DNA of 64,000 nucleotides from contig JAJTAY010000029.1 of the NCBI GenBank assembly GCA_021287165.1, positions 62,001 to 126,000 on the forward strand, read 5' to 3'. Positions 1-9,815 of the stretch are shown piece by piece. The translations under genes and the position numbers were made by a program. The notes under the pieces were generated by a model, which was not told the origin of the DNA, did no database searches, and saw only the letters and a list, made by a program, of their open reading frames with translations. Origin of the DNA: Bacteroidia bacterium (GTDB taxonomy: Bacteria > Bacteroidota > Bacteroidia > Bacteroidales > F082). Every line of letters begins with the position of its first letter. The first letter of the stretch is position 1.

Positions 1-911
1 GTGTTATCGAAAGTATAGATGCAGCCTCGATTTACGATGTACCGATACTTATGCTTGAGGAAAAGCTCGATATCGAAGTTTTACGTAAAACGCAAACACC
101 CATTCCCGAAAAGATCGACATCCGGAAATGGGAAGATTTTTTACACCGGCTGCACAACCCTCAGTCGGAGGTAACTATTGCCCTGGTCGGAAAATATGTT
201 GAGCTTAAGGATGCGTATAAGTCTATCAATGAAGCCTTTATCCATGCTGGTGTTTCGAACGACTGTAAGGTAAAACTCAAGTACGTGCATAGCGAACACA
301 TCGACAGCGGCAATGTACATGAGCAAATGGCTGGTGTTGGCGGTGTGCTCGTGGCTCCCGGGTTTGGCGGCAGAGGGATTGAAGGAAAGATAACGGCCAT
401 CGAATGGGCCAGAACAAATAAGGTTCCCTTCTTCGGTGTTTGCCTGGGTATGCAATGCGCTGTAATTGAGTTTGGACGTAATGTTCTCGGCCTGAGGGAT
501 GCCCATTCAACCGAAATGAATCCGCGCACCCCGCATCCTGTGATTGACATTATGAGCAATCAGAAAACGGTGAAAAATCTTGGCGGGACCATGCGTCTGG
601 GGGCCTATCCCTGCAAGCTCGACCCTGAATCGAAGGTTTACGGTGTGTATAAAGAAACGATGATCTCGGAGCGGCACCGTCATCGTTACGAATTCAACAA
701 CGATTACCGCAAAGCATACAACAAGGCAGGAATGCGCACGGTTGGCATTTATCCGAACGAAAATCTTGTGGAGATCGTAGAACTGGAGAACCACCCGTGG
801 TTTGTTGGGGTTCAGTTTCACCCCGAATACAAGAGCACAGTAGCCCGACCTCACCCGCTATTCGTTGGTTTTGTGGAAGCAGTAAAAAATTATCTTTCAG
901 AGAAGGATTAA
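1..911 (+). CDS. pyrG: CTP synthase, C-terminal part (5' end outside window)
   Basis: CTP synthase amidates UTP to CTP using glutamine and ATP in the cytosol. The frame is open from base 3 and reads VIESIDAASIYDVP before the first internal ATG at 51, so the true start lies left of the window. What is visible is the end of the synthetase domain and the whole class I glutamine amidotransferase domain: nucleophile cysteine in FGVCLGMQ, and the His-Glu pair in FHPEY near the C-terminus. The segment VALVGKYVELKDAY-like at the domain junction is typical of the family. It ends 73 bases before yidC, which has its own candidate promoter. Identity is certain; only the N-terminal half is missing. Confidence 0.97.
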   Translation, partial: VIESIDAASIYDVPILMLEEKLDIEVLRKTQTPIPEKIDIRKWEDFLHRLHNPQSEVTIALVGKYVELKDAYKSINEAFIHAGVSNDCKVKLKYVHSEHIDSGNVHEQMAGVGGVLVAPGFGGRGIEGKITAIEWARTNKVPFFGVCLGMQCAVIEFGRNVLGLRDAHSTEMNPRTPHPVIDIMSNQKTVKNLGGTMRLGAYPCKLDPESKVYGVYKETMISERHRHRYEFNNDYRKAYNKAGMRTVGIYPNENLVEIVELENHPWFVGVQFHPEYKSTVARPHPLFVGFVEAVKNYLSEKD

Positions 912-957
912 TTGGATTGTCGAACCTTGCCATGCTGGCAGGCTTGGGCATTTTGTC

Positions 958-965
958 TATTTTTG
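958..965 (+). promoter_or_regulatory. candidate -7 element for yidC
   Basis: TATTTTTG matches the Bacteroidota -7 consensus TAnnTTTG and is followed by CAGCC, exactly as at the ndk promoter (13732-13739, minus strand). No convincing TTG element is seen at the usual 19-22 base distance, so this rests on the -7 box alone. Confidence 0.4.
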
Positions 966-984
966 CAGCCTTAAATTTCATTAG

Positions 985-2898
985 ATGAACAAAGACTCCC
1001 TGATAGGGTTTATCCTTATTGCCGTCATCCTCATCGGATATTCAATCTGGATGACGCCCTCGAAAGAAGAACTTGAACGTAGGCAACATAAGCTCGACTC
1101 CATAGCTCAGGTTAAACGTCAGCAGCAGCTTCAGCTTGATTCGCTGAAGATGCTATCCGAACAACAACAGGCTGAGCCGGTGGTTGTTGCCGACAAAATC
1201 GATGATACGGCGTCAGTTTTCAGGCAACTCAGCGATCGTTTTGGTTCGTTCGCAGCAGCAGCAATCGGTCAAGATCAATCCACTGTTGTAACCACCGATG
1301 AGCTTACCCTTTTCTTCTCGAATAAAGGTGGTTTCTTCCGTCAGGCCGGCCTCAACAAATACAAAACCTGGGATGGCCAAGCACTGCATTTGTTCGACAC
1401 GCTCCACAACAAATTCGATATCTCATTTTTCTCACGCAATCGTATTATCAATACTGCCGGACTCTATTTCGAACCATACCTGAATGGCAATCCTGTCAGC
1501 CCGGGACAAAGCATCAGAATTGCCGACAGTGCTACCTTTTCGATGCGATTGTATGCCAGCGATGAAGCGGGAAATAGGATTGATAATCAATATATTGAGT
1601 ATCAATATCGCATTCGCAACGGAGAGTACATGCTCAAGTTCGATGTTGTGACCAAGGGCATGAAGGATGTCATTGCGCAGAATACTTCGTTTTTGAACAT
1701 CGACTGGCAGGCCGACCTTTTGCAGCAGGAGCGTTCGGTGGACCAGTTCAACGGCTCTACCATCTATTTCAAACATCATAACGATGAAGTTGATTATCTG
1801 AGCGAAAACAAAGCCGACGAAAAGGTCATCAAGACGCGTGTAAAATGGGTTTCCTTTAAACAAAGGTTTTTCAGCGCCAGCCTCATTGCCGACGATGCCT
1901 TCGACAATGCCCTTTTGAAGGTAAACACTAAAGAAAGTCACCCCAATCCGCGCTATTTGCGAAGCGTGGAGGCGGCCATGGATGTCCCCTACAACCCAAC
2001 TACCGATCAGGTCATAGGCTTTTCGATGTATATCGGTCCTAACAGCTTCAGCGAGATGCGGGCCTACAAGCTCGATCTTGAACGTCAGATTCCGCTTGGA
2101 TGGGGCTTTTTCCTGCTTGGTTGGATTAATATGTATGTCGTAATCCCGATCTTCAACTGGCTTGGCAGCTATGGTTGGAACTACGGCATCGTGATTCTGA
2201 TCCTGACTCTGATAATCAAAATAATACTTTTCCCTATTGCCTATAAAACCTATCTGTCGTCGGCCCGCATGAGGGTGCTGAAGCCCGAAATCGATGAGAT
2301 TTCAGCTAAGTTTCCGAAGCAGGAAGATGCCATGAAGAAACAACAGGCCATTATGGAGCTGTATAAGAAAGCGGGGGTAAACCCAATGGCCGGATGTGTG
2401 CCCATGCTCCTGCAATTGCCCATACTGATTGCCATGTTCAGATTCTTCCCTGCCAGCATCGAATTGCGTCAGCAGTCCTTCCTCTGGGCGCACGACCTTT
2501 CGAGCTACGACAGTATTCTCGATCTGTCGTTCAATATTCCATTCTACGGCTCGCACGTTAGTTTGTTTACCCTGTTAATGACGGCCAGCACCATTATTTA
2601 TACCTATCTGAACAACCAGATGATGGGTGCTCAAAGCAACCAGCTTCCCGGTATGAAGACTATGATGTATATCATGCCGATTATGTTTCTAGGCTTGTTC
2701 AACAATTATGCTTCTGGTCTGAGCTACTACTACCTGCTGGCTAACCTCATCACCTTTGCCCAGATGTACATCTTCAGAATCTCGATCAATGAAGAAAAGT
2801 TGCACAGGCAGATTCAGGAAAACAAAAAGAAACCCGTGAAGAAATCCGCATTCCAGAAACGACTGGAAGAGGCCGCCCGCCAGCGTGGGGTTAAATAA
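985..2898 (+). CDS. yidC: membrane protein insertase YidC
   Basis: YidC inserts and folds inner-membrane proteins, alone or with SecYEG. The 637-residue product has the Gram-negative layout: one N-terminal membrane helix (about residues 5-23), a large periplasmic beta domain (about 80-350), then the conserved insertase core (about 365-600). The core contains the family motif AGCVPMLLQLPILIAMFRFF and a polar helix rich in Met and Lys before it. The tail is strongly basic (KKKPVKKSAFQKR), as expected for ribosome contact. Length fits Bacteroidota YidC. It follows pyrG and precedes a truncated globin by 11 bases. The start ATG at 985 sits about 20 bases downstream of a TATTTTTG promoter element. 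Confidence 0.97.
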   Translation: MNKDSLIGFILIAVILIGYSIWMTPSKEELERRQHKLDSIAQVKRQQQLQLDSLKMLSEQQQAEPVVVADKIDDTASVFRQLSDRFGSFAAAAIGQDQSTVVTTDELTLFFSNKGGFFRQAGLNKYKTWDGQALHLFDTLHNKFDISFFSRNRIINTAGLYFEPYLNGNPVSPGQSIRIADSATFSMRLYASDEAGNRIDNQYIEYQYRIRNGEYMLKFDVVTKGMKDVIAQNTSFLNIDWQADLLQQERSVDQFNGSTIYFKHHNDEVDYLSENKADEKVIKTRVKWVSFKQRFFSASLIADDAFDNALLKVNTKESHPNPRYLRSVEAAMDVPYNPTTDQVIGFSMYIGPNSFSEMRAYKLDLERQIPLGWGFFLLGWINMYVVIPIFNWLGSYGWNYGIVILILTLIIKIILFPIAYKTYLSSARMRVLKPEIDEISAKFPKQEDAMKKQQAIMELYKKAGVNPMAGCVPMLLQLPILIAMFRFFPASIELRQQSFLWAHDLSSYDSILDLSFNIPFYGSHVSLFTLLMTASTIIYTYLNNQMMGAQSNQLPGMKTMMYIMPIMFLGLFNNYASGLSYYYLLANLITFAQMYIFRISINEEKLHRQIQENKKKPVKKSAFQKRLEEAARQRGVK

Positions 2899-2909
2899 AA
2901 CTTCGGGAT

Positions 2910-3278
2910 ATGCAACTAACATATTATGAGCGCATTGGACGGGATACGCTCAGGTCGCTTGTTGAATATTTTTATGAGGGTGTAAAGGAAGACGAGGTTC
3001 TTCGGCCGATGTATGAAGGCGATATGGAAGCAGCCGAACTGCGATTGTTTCTATTCTTGGTACAATACCTCGGCGGGCCGGCCACCTATTCCGAACGCAG
3101 GGGGCACCCGCGCCTCAGAATGCGGCATGCGCCGTTTCCGATTGACGAAAAAGCGCGCGACCATTGGCTAATGCGCATGAAACATGCAATGGATCAGGTG
3201 CATATGGACGCAGAAAGCCGGGCCTTTCTGTGGAATTATTTTGTGAGCACGGCCGACTTTTTGCGCAATAAAGCGTAG
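2910..3278 (+). CDS. truncated hemoglobin, group II (HbO type)
   Basis: A 122-residue heme protein of the truncated globin family; members bind O2 or NO and are linked to peroxide or nitrosative stress. Visible features are the group II signature GGP..Y....GHPRLRMRHAPF, the proximal heme-ligand histidine (His73), the group II tryptophan at G8 (Trp86 in DHWLMRM) and a candidate B10 tyrosine (Tyr22). Length is normal. It starts 11 bases after yidC and probably shares its transcript; the pairing says nothing obvious about function. It converges on the gene at 3286-3819 with only 7 bases between stops. Confidence 0.9.
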   Translation: MQLTYYERIGRDTLRSLVEYFYEGVKEDEVLRPMYEGDMEAAELRLFLFLVQYLGGPATYSERRGHPRLRMRHAPFPIDEKARDHWLMRMKHAMDQVHMDAESRAFLWNYFVSTADFLRNKA

Positions 3279-3285
3279 CAGCAGT

Positions 3286-3819
3286 CTATTTTGCCGATTC
3301 ACCCTCGAACTGATCTTCCTTATTGGCAAACAGGATGTTGAAGGTGGTCAGGCTGCCGTAAATACGGGTAATGTATTGTTGAAGGTTTATCTTGTCTTCA
3401 TCCGAAAGTTCAGAGGCATTAATGCGCTGCTCCATTACCCTGAGTCTGTCGCGCACCATGACAATCTTGTGGAAAAAGGTCTCGACAGGGATCTCCTTGG
3501 CTTTCAGGTTCCTGTCGGCCGGCTGCAGGATCATCATGCCGCCTTTCCAACGACTGCCCAAAGGGACGGTTTCCTGAATGTCGGAGAACCTTCGCAATAC
3601 CTTTGTGATGATCTTTTCAACTTTTTCGAAACTGAGCATATCAGTTTCGCTGCCTACATAATCCAGAACTTCCAGCCCGGCAAACGACTTGAGGATCGTT
3701 TTGATGCCAAAATCGATGAAAGTGATTTCGTACGAATCGGCATACACCTGTATGACAACGCCTTTTCCATACTGTGGGTGCTTTACCCTGGAACCGATTC
3801 CCAGTGTGATGTTTTCCAT
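3286..3819 (-). CDS. hypothetical protein with N-terminal Tudor/CarD-like domain
   Basis: A 177-residue soluble protein of unknown function. Residues about 8-60 contain G.RVKHPQYGKGVV..., the small beta-barrel pattern also found at the C-terminus of UvrD/PcrA helicases and in CarD-type proteins, which bind protein or RNA polymerase partners. The rest is predicted helical, with SRWKGGMMILQPAD in the middle and a charged tail. No enzyme motif is seen. It lies 66 bases downstream of trmD in the same direction and could be cotranscribed. The similarity is to a short fold motif only, so no specific role is proposed. Confidence 0.75.
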   Translation of the reverse strand: MENITLGIGSRVKHPQYGKGVVIQVYADSYEITFIDFGIKTILKSFAGLEVLDYVGSETDMLSFEKVEKIITKVLRRFSDIQETVPLGSRWKGGMMILQPADRNLKAKEIPVETFFHKIVMVRDRLRVMEQRINASELSDEDKINLQQYITRIYGSLTTFNILFANKEDQFEGESAK

Positions 3820-3885
3820 AATAGCATTGGTTTGTTTACATCTATCAGTATTCGATAATTGTTTTCAACGAAAGGTCTTTTGCTT

Positions 3886-4590
3886 TTATTGCTCCCCCAG
3901 TGAGTCCTGCTGATGTTGATCGAACAGACCAGGCCTTCTTTTCCTTGTTCGTTCGGTGGCCTGTTGAATACGCCATTCCCTGATCAGTTTGTCATTGCCA
4001 CTTAGCAAAACTTCGGGTACCTCCCAGTCATTGTAAACGCGGGGTCGGGTATATACCGGAGGCGAAACGAGTCCGTCCTGAAAAGAATCGGATAGAGCAG
4101 AGGTTTCGTCGCCCAACACTCCGGGCAACAGCCTTACAATGCTGTCAGTAAGCACAGCAGCAGCCAGCTCGCCACCCGAAAGCACGTAATCTCCAATAGA
4201 AATCTCCATGGTTACAAGGTGCTCGCGTATCCGCTCATCTATTCCTTTGTAATGCCCGCAAAGCATGATAAGGTTGTTTTTGAGCGACATGGCATTGCTA
4301 ATGCCCTGGTTGAGCAATTGCCCGTCAGGACTCAGAAATATCACTTCATCGTATTCGCGCTTCGACTTCAAATGGCTGATGCAGCGATCGATAGGCTCGA
4401 TCATCATCACCATGCCGGCACCACCGCCAAATGGGTAATCGTCAACCTTATGATGTTTATCGGTGGTGTAGTCGCGCAGGTTATGAATATTTATGTTGAC
4501 GAGGTTTTTTTGAACAGCCCGCTTGATGATGCTTTCGCTGAACGGCCCATCGAACATTTCGGGAAAAATGGTGATGATGTCGATGTTCAT
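3886..4590 (-). CDS. trmD: tRNA (guanine-N1-)-methyltransferase TrmD
   Basis: TrmD methylates G37 of tRNAs at N1 using S-adenosylmethionine, preventing +1 frameshifting. The 234-residue product begins [13 protein letters not shown], the standard N-terminus, and contains the trefoil-knot SAM site ([12 protein letters not shown]) and the C-terminal PPVYTRP segment. An ATG at 4602 would add four residues, but the ATG at 4590 overlaps the stop of the upstream aldehyde dehydrogenase as TAATG, which favours translational coupling and matches the family N-terminus. Length is slightly short of the roughly 240-255 of well-studied homologues but nothing essential appears missing. Confidence 0.95.
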   Translation of the reverse strand: MNIDIITIFPEMFDGPFSESIIKRAVQKNLVNINIHNLRDYTTDKHHKVDDYPFGGGAGMVMMIEPIDRCISHLKSKREYDEVIFLSPDGQLLNQGISNAMSLKNNLIMLCGHYKGIDERIREHLVTMEISIGDYVLSGGELAAAVLTDSIVRLLPGVLGDETSALSDSFQDGLVSPPVYTRPRVYNDWEVPEVLLSGNDKLIREWRIQQATERTRKRRPGLFDQHQQDSLGEQ

Positions 4591-5951
4591 TACTGAAACC
4601 AATAAGTTTTAATGTTTACAAATTCCTTTATGCCCGCCTCGCCCAGCTCTCTCCCGAAACCGGAATTTTTCGTGCCTCCGAAAGGTATTCTTGGATCTGA
4701 TTTAACCAGGCTATTTACGAACACACTTCCACATTGAAGTTGGGATGCAAGGTGAGCGGCAAGTTTATTGTCGGTAGTCCAAACCGAAGCTCCAAGCCCG
4801 TAAACCGATTGGTTTGCCAGTTGAATGGCTTCTTCGGCAGTGCTGAAGCTTGTAAGGCACATCACCGGTCCAAAACTTTCTTCGTCCCATAAAACCATGC
4901 CTGGCCGCACATCTTCAACAATTGTGGGCATGAAAATGGAGGGATGCTTATCAAACACTTTGCCTCCATAGCGCAGCCTGGCTCCCGAAGAGAGAGTTTT
5001 GTCGAGCTGTTGCTGAATCTGTTCAAGCAGATCGGGCCTTGCTATTGGCCCTACCGTAGTGTTTTCGTCCAATGGATTGCCGGGATGAAGCGCAGAGAGT
5101 AGTTTAATTTGCTGATTAACAAAGCTTTCGTAGATATCCTCGTGAATCAGAAATCGCTTAGCCGCAATACAAACCTGACCAGCGTTGAGCATGCGCGACA
5201 TCATGCCGGTGGTGCAGGCATTGCCAAACTCCGCGTCCGGAAAAACAATGAAAGGGTCGGAGCCCCCAAGCTCCAGTACAATTTTTTTCAGGTGTTTTCC
5301 CGCCAGGGCGGCAACGCTTCGTCCGGCCTTCTCACTTCCCGTGATCGTTACGCCTCTGATTGCTGGATGTGCAATCACATTTTCAGTCTGGTCAATATCC
5401 ATCACAAGCAAACCAATCAGGTTGTCGGGGAGGCCTGCTTCCACAATAGCTTCAGCGATGGCAAGGCCGCAACCTGTTACATTGGGGGCATGTTTGAGTA
5501 CAACAGCATTTCCTGCCATAATTGCCGGAACGACAAACCTCAACACCTGCCAGAAAGGAAAGTTCCAGGGCATGATGGCAAATAGAACCCCCAGTGGTTC
5601 GTACTTTATTTTCGACAACTGAGCATCGGTTATAATTGTTTTGTCAGCCAGATATTCGGCGCCTTTTTCCGCATAATGCCTGCAAAGCCAGACACATTTG
5701 GCAATCTCTAGCCGCGATTCCCGAATTGGTTTCCCCATTTCGAGCGATATCAGTCTGGCATACGCTTCCTTATTCTTCTCCAACACCATTGAGAACGCCT
5801 GCAGTCCTGCCGCTCTCTCATCTACATTTTTTTTCGCCCAAATTGAAAAAGTCCTTTCGACCGACTCAATCTTACTAATCACTTCTTCCCGGCCCATAAC
5901 AGGATATTCAGCAATCAATGCTCCGGTAAATGGGTTTATGCTGCGCATCAT
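4590..5951 (-). CDS. NAD(P)-dependent aldehyde dehydrogenase, succinate-semialdehyde dehydrogenase-like
   Basis: A 453-residue ALDH-superfamily enzyme oxidising an aldehyde to the acid with NAD(P)+. The catalytic cysteine lies in GQVCIAAKR, the general-base glutamate in ELGGSDPF, and the cofactor loop in TGSEKAGR; the PWNFPFWQ segment is also present. Overall pattern resembles the GabD/Sad succinate-semialdehyde group, but substrate cannot be fixed from sequence. The open frame reaches 6008; I place the start at the ATG pair at 5951/5948 ([10 protein letters not shown]), where homologues begin. It is coupled to trmD by a TAATG overlap and is divergent from the M1 peptidase gene. Confidence 0.9.
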   Translation of the reverse strand: MMRSINPFTGALIAEYPVMGREEVISKIESVERTFSIWAKKNVDERAAGLQAFSMVLEKNKEAYARLISLEMGKPIRESRLEIAKCVWLCRHYAEKGAEYLADKTIITDAQLSKIKYEPLGVLFAIMPWNFPFWQVLRFVVPAIMAGNAVVLKHAPNVTGCGLAIAEAIVEAGLPDNLIGLLVMDIDQTENVIAHPAIRGVTITGSEKAGRSVAALAGKHLKKIVLELGGSDPFIVFPDAEFGNACTTGMMSRMLNAGQVCIAAKRFLIHEDIYESFVNQQIKLLSALHPGNPLDENTTVGPIARPDLLEQIQQQLDKTLSSGARLRYGGKVFDKHPSIFMPTIVEDVRPGMVLWDEESFGPVMCLTSFSTAEEAIQLANQSVYGLGASVWTTDNKLAAHLASQLQCGSVFVNSLVKSDPRIPFGGTKNSGFGRELGEAGIKEFVNIKTYWFQ

Positions 5952-6014
5952 GGCCGTCTTTTGGCTGCAAATTAACGAAAACTTGCCGGCCCGTCTGCCA
6001 AATTCCATTTAGCC

Positions 6015-6022
6015 TACTTTTG
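6015..6022 (+). promoter_or_regulatory. candidate -7 element for the M1 peptidase gene
   Basis: TACTTTTG fits TAnnTTTG and lies 26 bases before the ATG at 6048. No TTG at the usual distance was found. Confidence 0.35.
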
Positions 6023-6047
6023 AGCGACCTAAATAAAACTGAAAACC

Positions 6048-7946
6048 ATGCTGAAATACCTCGTTTCCGGACTTATAATTGCTGCAATTTTTAGCGTCGA
6101 TTCGTCGAACGCACAAACCGGCAATTACCCTATACCCCGCAATTGGCAAAAAGCCCTCGAGAACCGAACCAGAACAACCAACGGCCTGCCCGGTGAGCGT
6201 TATTGGCAGAATCGTGCTAAATACCAGCTCAATGCCGCTTTATCCGTGAAGAAAAGTATGCTGAAAGGGCAGGGGACAATAACCTATTTCAACAATAGCC
6301 CCGATACGCTCGACAGGCTGGTTTTCAACCTTTATCAGGATATTTTCCGTAAAGGAAATAGCCGTGACTGGGATCTTGGAACTGACGATCTGCACGATGG
6401 CACAAAAATCCTTTCGCTAAAGTGGAATGAGCGCTCCGTTGATCCCAAAGACCAGACTAAGGTTAACCGTCTGGGCACCAAGCTAATCGTGAGGCCTGGA
6501 ATGAAGATTGCTCCGGGCGATTCAGTCAAGATTGAAACCCAGTGGGAATTGCCTGTTCCGTCGAAACGAACTGTCCGTATGGGAAGATACAGCGACACCG
6601 TGATTTTTGTTGCCTACTGGTATCCGCAAATTGCGGTTTACGACGATATTGACGGCTGGGACATGATTTCGTATGGCGGCAGCGTGGAGTTTTACAACGA
6701 TTTTAACGACTACGACGTAAAGATTGATGCGCCAAAGCCTTACGTTGTCTGGGCGACGGGAGAGTTACAGAATGCCAGTCAAATTTTCAGCAACGAGGTG
6801 CTTTCACGCCTTATCACTGCCAGATCATCGGAATCTGTGATGCGAATTCTTGATGCTGAAGACTATAAAGGAAATAAGGTTTTCAGAAAAGGCGCATCAA
6901 AAACTTATCATTTTATCGCAAAGAGCGTTCCCGATTTCAGCTTTGGCGTAGGCCTGAGTCTGGTTTGGGATGCGGTATCAGTATCAATCGACAACAAAGG
7001 AGGGCACATTCTTGCCTCAGCAGTTTACCCCAAGGGTGCCAGACACTGGGATAAAGTGGCCAAATTCAGTCAGTTAAGTATTGAATATATGTCGAAGACC
7101 ATGCCCGGAATAGCCTTTCCCTATCCCCAAATGACGACAATGCACAATGGTAAGGGCGCTGGAGGAATGGAGACACCCATGATGGCCATCAATGGAGCAC
7201 CATCTTCTGAGTCGGGGAACTTTAGTCTAACTTTCCACGAGATTGCACATACATTTATGCCGTTCTACATGGGAACGAACGAAAAAAAGTACGCCTGGAT
7301 GGACGAAGGATGGGCAACATTGTGGCCACATAAACTCACTGATAGTCTTTTTCCGGCAGGTAATTATATCGCCAATCTGATGCGCGGTTATGAACAGGCT
7401 GCCGGTAACGAAAACGATCTCCCCCCAATGATTCCCAACCAGTTTATGGCTGCCAACTATTCTGCCTTGCGACTTGGTTCCTACGTGCGACCTGCGGCAG
7501 CCTACTATTTTCTGGAGCAAACCCTCGGCATTGAGACCTTTGCAACAGCACTAAGGTACTATATGAATACCTGGCATGATAAACATCCTATTCCACTTGA
7601 TTTCTTTTCAGCTTTTGAAAAAGTTGCAGATACCGATCTGAAGTGGTTTTTCGGGCCATGGTTCTACGATCGCGCCCATCCTGATCTATGTTTGCGCAAG
7701 ATAACACCGGAGAACCAAATTGTTGTGGAAAACATCGGCGGATTACCCCTGCCTGTAAACATTAAAATTACTTTTGCGGATGACTCAATTGAAGAAATCG
7801 GGCTTAATGCCGATGTCTGGCGCTCAGGCCAAAAAACTTTGCTTGTTCCGCTGAGCAGAAAACTACCGGTACGTGAGGCCGAGTTGGGCAACCTGCTTAT
7901 ACCCGATGTCAACAGGAGAGATAATAAACTGATAATCATAGACTAA
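6048..7946 (+). CDS. exported M1-family zinc metallopeptidase
   Basis: A 632-residue gluzincin aminopeptidase-type protein. A signal peptide (about residues 1-22, ending near SNAQ) predicts export. A beta-sandwich N-terminal domain is followed by the catalytic domain with HEIAH at 397-401 and the third zinc ligand Glu420 in MDEGWAT, giving the exact HEXXH-X18-E spacing of family M1. The exopeptidase GGMEN-like loop is present as GAGGMETP near residue 370, with Asn replaced by Thr. No T9SS C-terminal domain is obvious, so it is probably periplasmic or outer-membrane associated. It is followed after 10 bases by a secreted subtilase, suggesting a joint peptide-degradation role. Confidence 0.92.
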   Translation: MLKYLVSGLIIAAIFSVDSSNAQTGNYPIPRNWQKALENRTRTTNGLPGERYWQNRAKYQLNAALSVKKSMLKGQGTITYFNNSPDTLDRLVFNLYQDIFRKGNSRDWDLGTDDLHDGTKILSLKWNERSVDPKDQTKVNRLGTKLIVRPGMKIAPGDSVKIETQWELPVPSKRTVRMGRYSDTVIFVAYWYPQIAVYDDIDGWDMISYGGSVEFYNDFNDYDVKIDAPKPYVVWATGELQNASQIFSNEVLSRLITARSSESVMRILDAEDYKGNKVFRKGASKTYHFIAKSVPDFSFGVGLSLVWDAVSVSIDNKGGHILASAVYPKGARHWDKVAKFSQLSIEYMSKTMPGIAFPYPQMTTMHNGKGAGGMETPMMAINGAPSSESGNFSLTFHEIAHTFMPFYMGTNEKKYAWMDEGWATLWPHKLTDSLFPAGNYIANLMRGYEQAAGNENDLPPMIPNQFMAANYSALRLGSYVRPAAAYYFLEQTLGIETFATALRYYMNTWHDKHPIPLDFFSAFEKVADTDLKWFFGPWFYDRAHPDLCLRKITPENQIVVENIGGLPLPVNIKITFADDSIEEIGLNADVWRSGQKTLLVPLSRKLPVREAELGNLLIPDVNRRDNKLIIID

Positions 7947-7956
7947 AGATAAAGCT

Positions 7957-9618
7957 ATGCGAAAAATTCTACTCTTTGCCTTGCTCATCGCCTATCTGGG
8001 TCTCGAAGGCCAGATTGCACCCAATACCTATTATATACAGTTTACCGATAAAAACGGATCGCCTTACAGTATCAATAACCCCTCGGCTTTCCTCACACAG
8101 CGGGCCATTCAGCGACGTATTAAACAAAATATTCCGGTAACTGAAAACGATATCCCGGTTAATCCTCAATATATCAGCGGGGTAGCGGCAACAGGAGCAA
8201 CAATCTTATTCCCTACCAAATGGCTCAACGGGCTGACCATCCAAACCTCCAGCCAACAGATTTTGAATGCCATAGCTGCACTACCTTATGTACTCAGTAT
8301 CAAAACGTTGACCGATGAACCGCTCAAACATGCCATAAAGAAGAAATTGTTCGACGAAGCTGTGGAGGTTTTTGAAGCCGATGCGGTAGTTTCGGCAAAG
8401 GGTTCGGCCGGATTGTATGACTATGGCAGTGGATTCAATCAGATTAACCAGATCAACGGCATACCGCTTCATGCCAACGGTTACAGGGGTGAAGGTATGG
8501 TAATTGCCCTGCTTGATGGCGGTTTTACGAACGTCGATACCCATATTGCATTCGACAGCATTAGGACAAACGGTCAAATACTTGGAACAAAGGACTTTAC
8601 ACTTCCCGGTGGAAACGTTTACTCCGAAAGCACACATGGAACTTCTGTGCTCAGTACCATTGCCTCAAATCGTCCTGGTCAGCTTATCGGCACAGCTCCC
8701 AAAGCATCATTTTGGCTGTTAAAGTCTGAATATGTTTTCAGCGAACATCTTATCGAGGAGTATAACTGGGTTTCTGCTGCCGAATTTGCCGATAGTGTTG
8801 GGGTTGACATTATCAATTCCTCTCTGGGTTACATTGATTTTGACTGGCCCCAGTGGAACCATGACTACACCCACATGAACGGACAAACGGCCATTGTTAC
8901 CATTGGTGCAGATATCGCTGCTTCAAAAGGTATTCTTGTTGTAAACAGTGCAGGCAATTCGGGCAGCAACAGCAGTTTCCCTTACATTGGTGCACCTGCC
9001 GATGGTTTTCAGGTGTTCTCCATTGGAGCAGTAAATGCTTCAGGGGTCAGGGCTTCTTTTAGCAGTATAGGGCCTACTTACGATGGGCGCATTAAGCCTG
9101 ATGTGATGGCACAAGGGCAGGGTACAGCCTTGGCCGGATCGAACAATAACTTCACCTTTGGAAACGGTACATCATTTTCTTCACCGGTTCTTGCCGGTAT
9201 GGCAGCATGCCTGTGGCAGATGAAGCCCAACTTTACCAATATGCAGATCAAGCAGGCGATTATGCAGAGCGGCTCGACGGCAGCAAATCCTTCCAATACC
9301 TTTGGTTATGGTATTCCCGATTTTGTTGCTGCTGCCAATTGGCTAACATCAATTGATACCGGCCAGCACGAAGCACGCCTTGTTTCAATTTACCCCAACC
9401 CTTTCGTGAACGATGTTCAGATGAGGCTCTTTGAAATGAGGCCGCTCTCGGTATTGCTCACTGACGTTTTCGGACGCAAGATTGCCGGCATGACCATGAC
9501 CGACATTAACAAAGGAGTCTTGATTGAGGTTTTAAAAGGGTTGGCTTCCGGAACTTACTTTTTAAGGGTCATTGGACCTGATGGCCAGCAACAGATTAAA
9601 TTAGTCAAGGGCCGTTAA
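7957..9618 (+). CDS. secreted S8 subtilisin-like serine peptidase with T9SS-type C-terminal domain
   Basis: A 553-residue subtilase. An N-terminal signal peptide (about 1-19) is followed by a propeptide-like region, then the catalytic domain with Asp187 (LLDGGF), His227 (STHGTS) and Ser406 (GTSFSSP). The last 80 residues form a type A T9SS sorting domain: IYPNPFVND, then GRKIAGM, then LASGTYFLRV and a basic end (KLVKGR). It is therefore probably secreted across the outer membrane and anchored or released by the Por system. It begins 10 bases after the M1 peptidase gene, so the two are likely cotranscribed. An imperfect hairpin lies 29 bases after the stop. Confidence 0.93.
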   Translation: MRKILLFALLIAYLGLEGQIAPNTYYIQFTDKNGSPYSINNPSAFLTQRAIQRRIKQNIPVTENDIPVNPQYISGVAATGATILFPTKWLNGLTIQTSSQQILNAIAALPYVLSIKTLTDEPLKHAIKKKLFDEAVEVFEADAVVSAKGSAGLYDYGSGFNQINQINGIPLHANGYRGEGMVIALLDGGFTNVDTHIAFDSIRTNGQILGTKDFTLPGGNVYSESTHGTSVLSTIASNRPGQLIGTAPKASFWLLKSEYVFSEHLIEEYNWVSAAEFADSVGVDIINSSLGYIDFDWPQWNHDYTHMNGQTAIVTIGADIAASKGILVVNSAGNSGSNSSFPYIGAPADGFQVFSIGAVNASGVRASFSSIGPTYDGRIKPDVMAQGQGTALAGSNNNFTFGNGTSFSSPVLAGMAACLWQMKPNFTNMQIKQAIMQSGSTAANPSNTFGYGIPDFVAAANWLTSIDTGQHEARLVSIYPNPFVNDVQMRLFEMRPLSVLLTDVFGRKIAGMTMTDINKGVLIEVLKGLASGTYFLRVIGPDGQQQIKLVKGR

Positions 9619-9646
9619 AGTTCATTAACTGTGTTCGATCTGAAAT

Positions 9647-9670
9647 TATCCTGATTTCTAATCAAGGATA
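9647..9670 (+). terminator. hairpin downstream of the subtilase gene
   Basis: TATCCTGATT pairs with AATCAAGGATA across a TCT loop with one bulged base. No T-tract follows, so it could be an RNA-stabilising stem rather than an intrinsic terminator. Confidence 0.35.
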
Positions 9671-9815
9671 TGGGCCGTCTTTGTTGCTTATTATCTGCAA
9701 GTTATACTAAAAACCGAGATTATTTTCCTTTTCGAGAATCGCATAAACGCAAATGCGCTTTGCAATAGGACGGAATTTTCAACGTGTATGCAGATATGGT
9801 AAAGTTTGCCGCTTA

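Noticed and set aside
797..988. Short plus-strand frame across the pyrG end and pyrG-yidC gap
   Set aside because: Overlaps pyrG out of frame, and includes the probable yidC promoter.
3376..3858. 160-codon frame opposite the Tudor/CarD-like gene
   Set aside because: No recognisable domain; the minus-strand frame has the better protein pattern and position.
5109..6012. Several long plus-strand frames opposite the aldehyde dehydrogenase gene
   Set aside because: They are antisense shadows of a well-recognised coding region and have no motif of their own.
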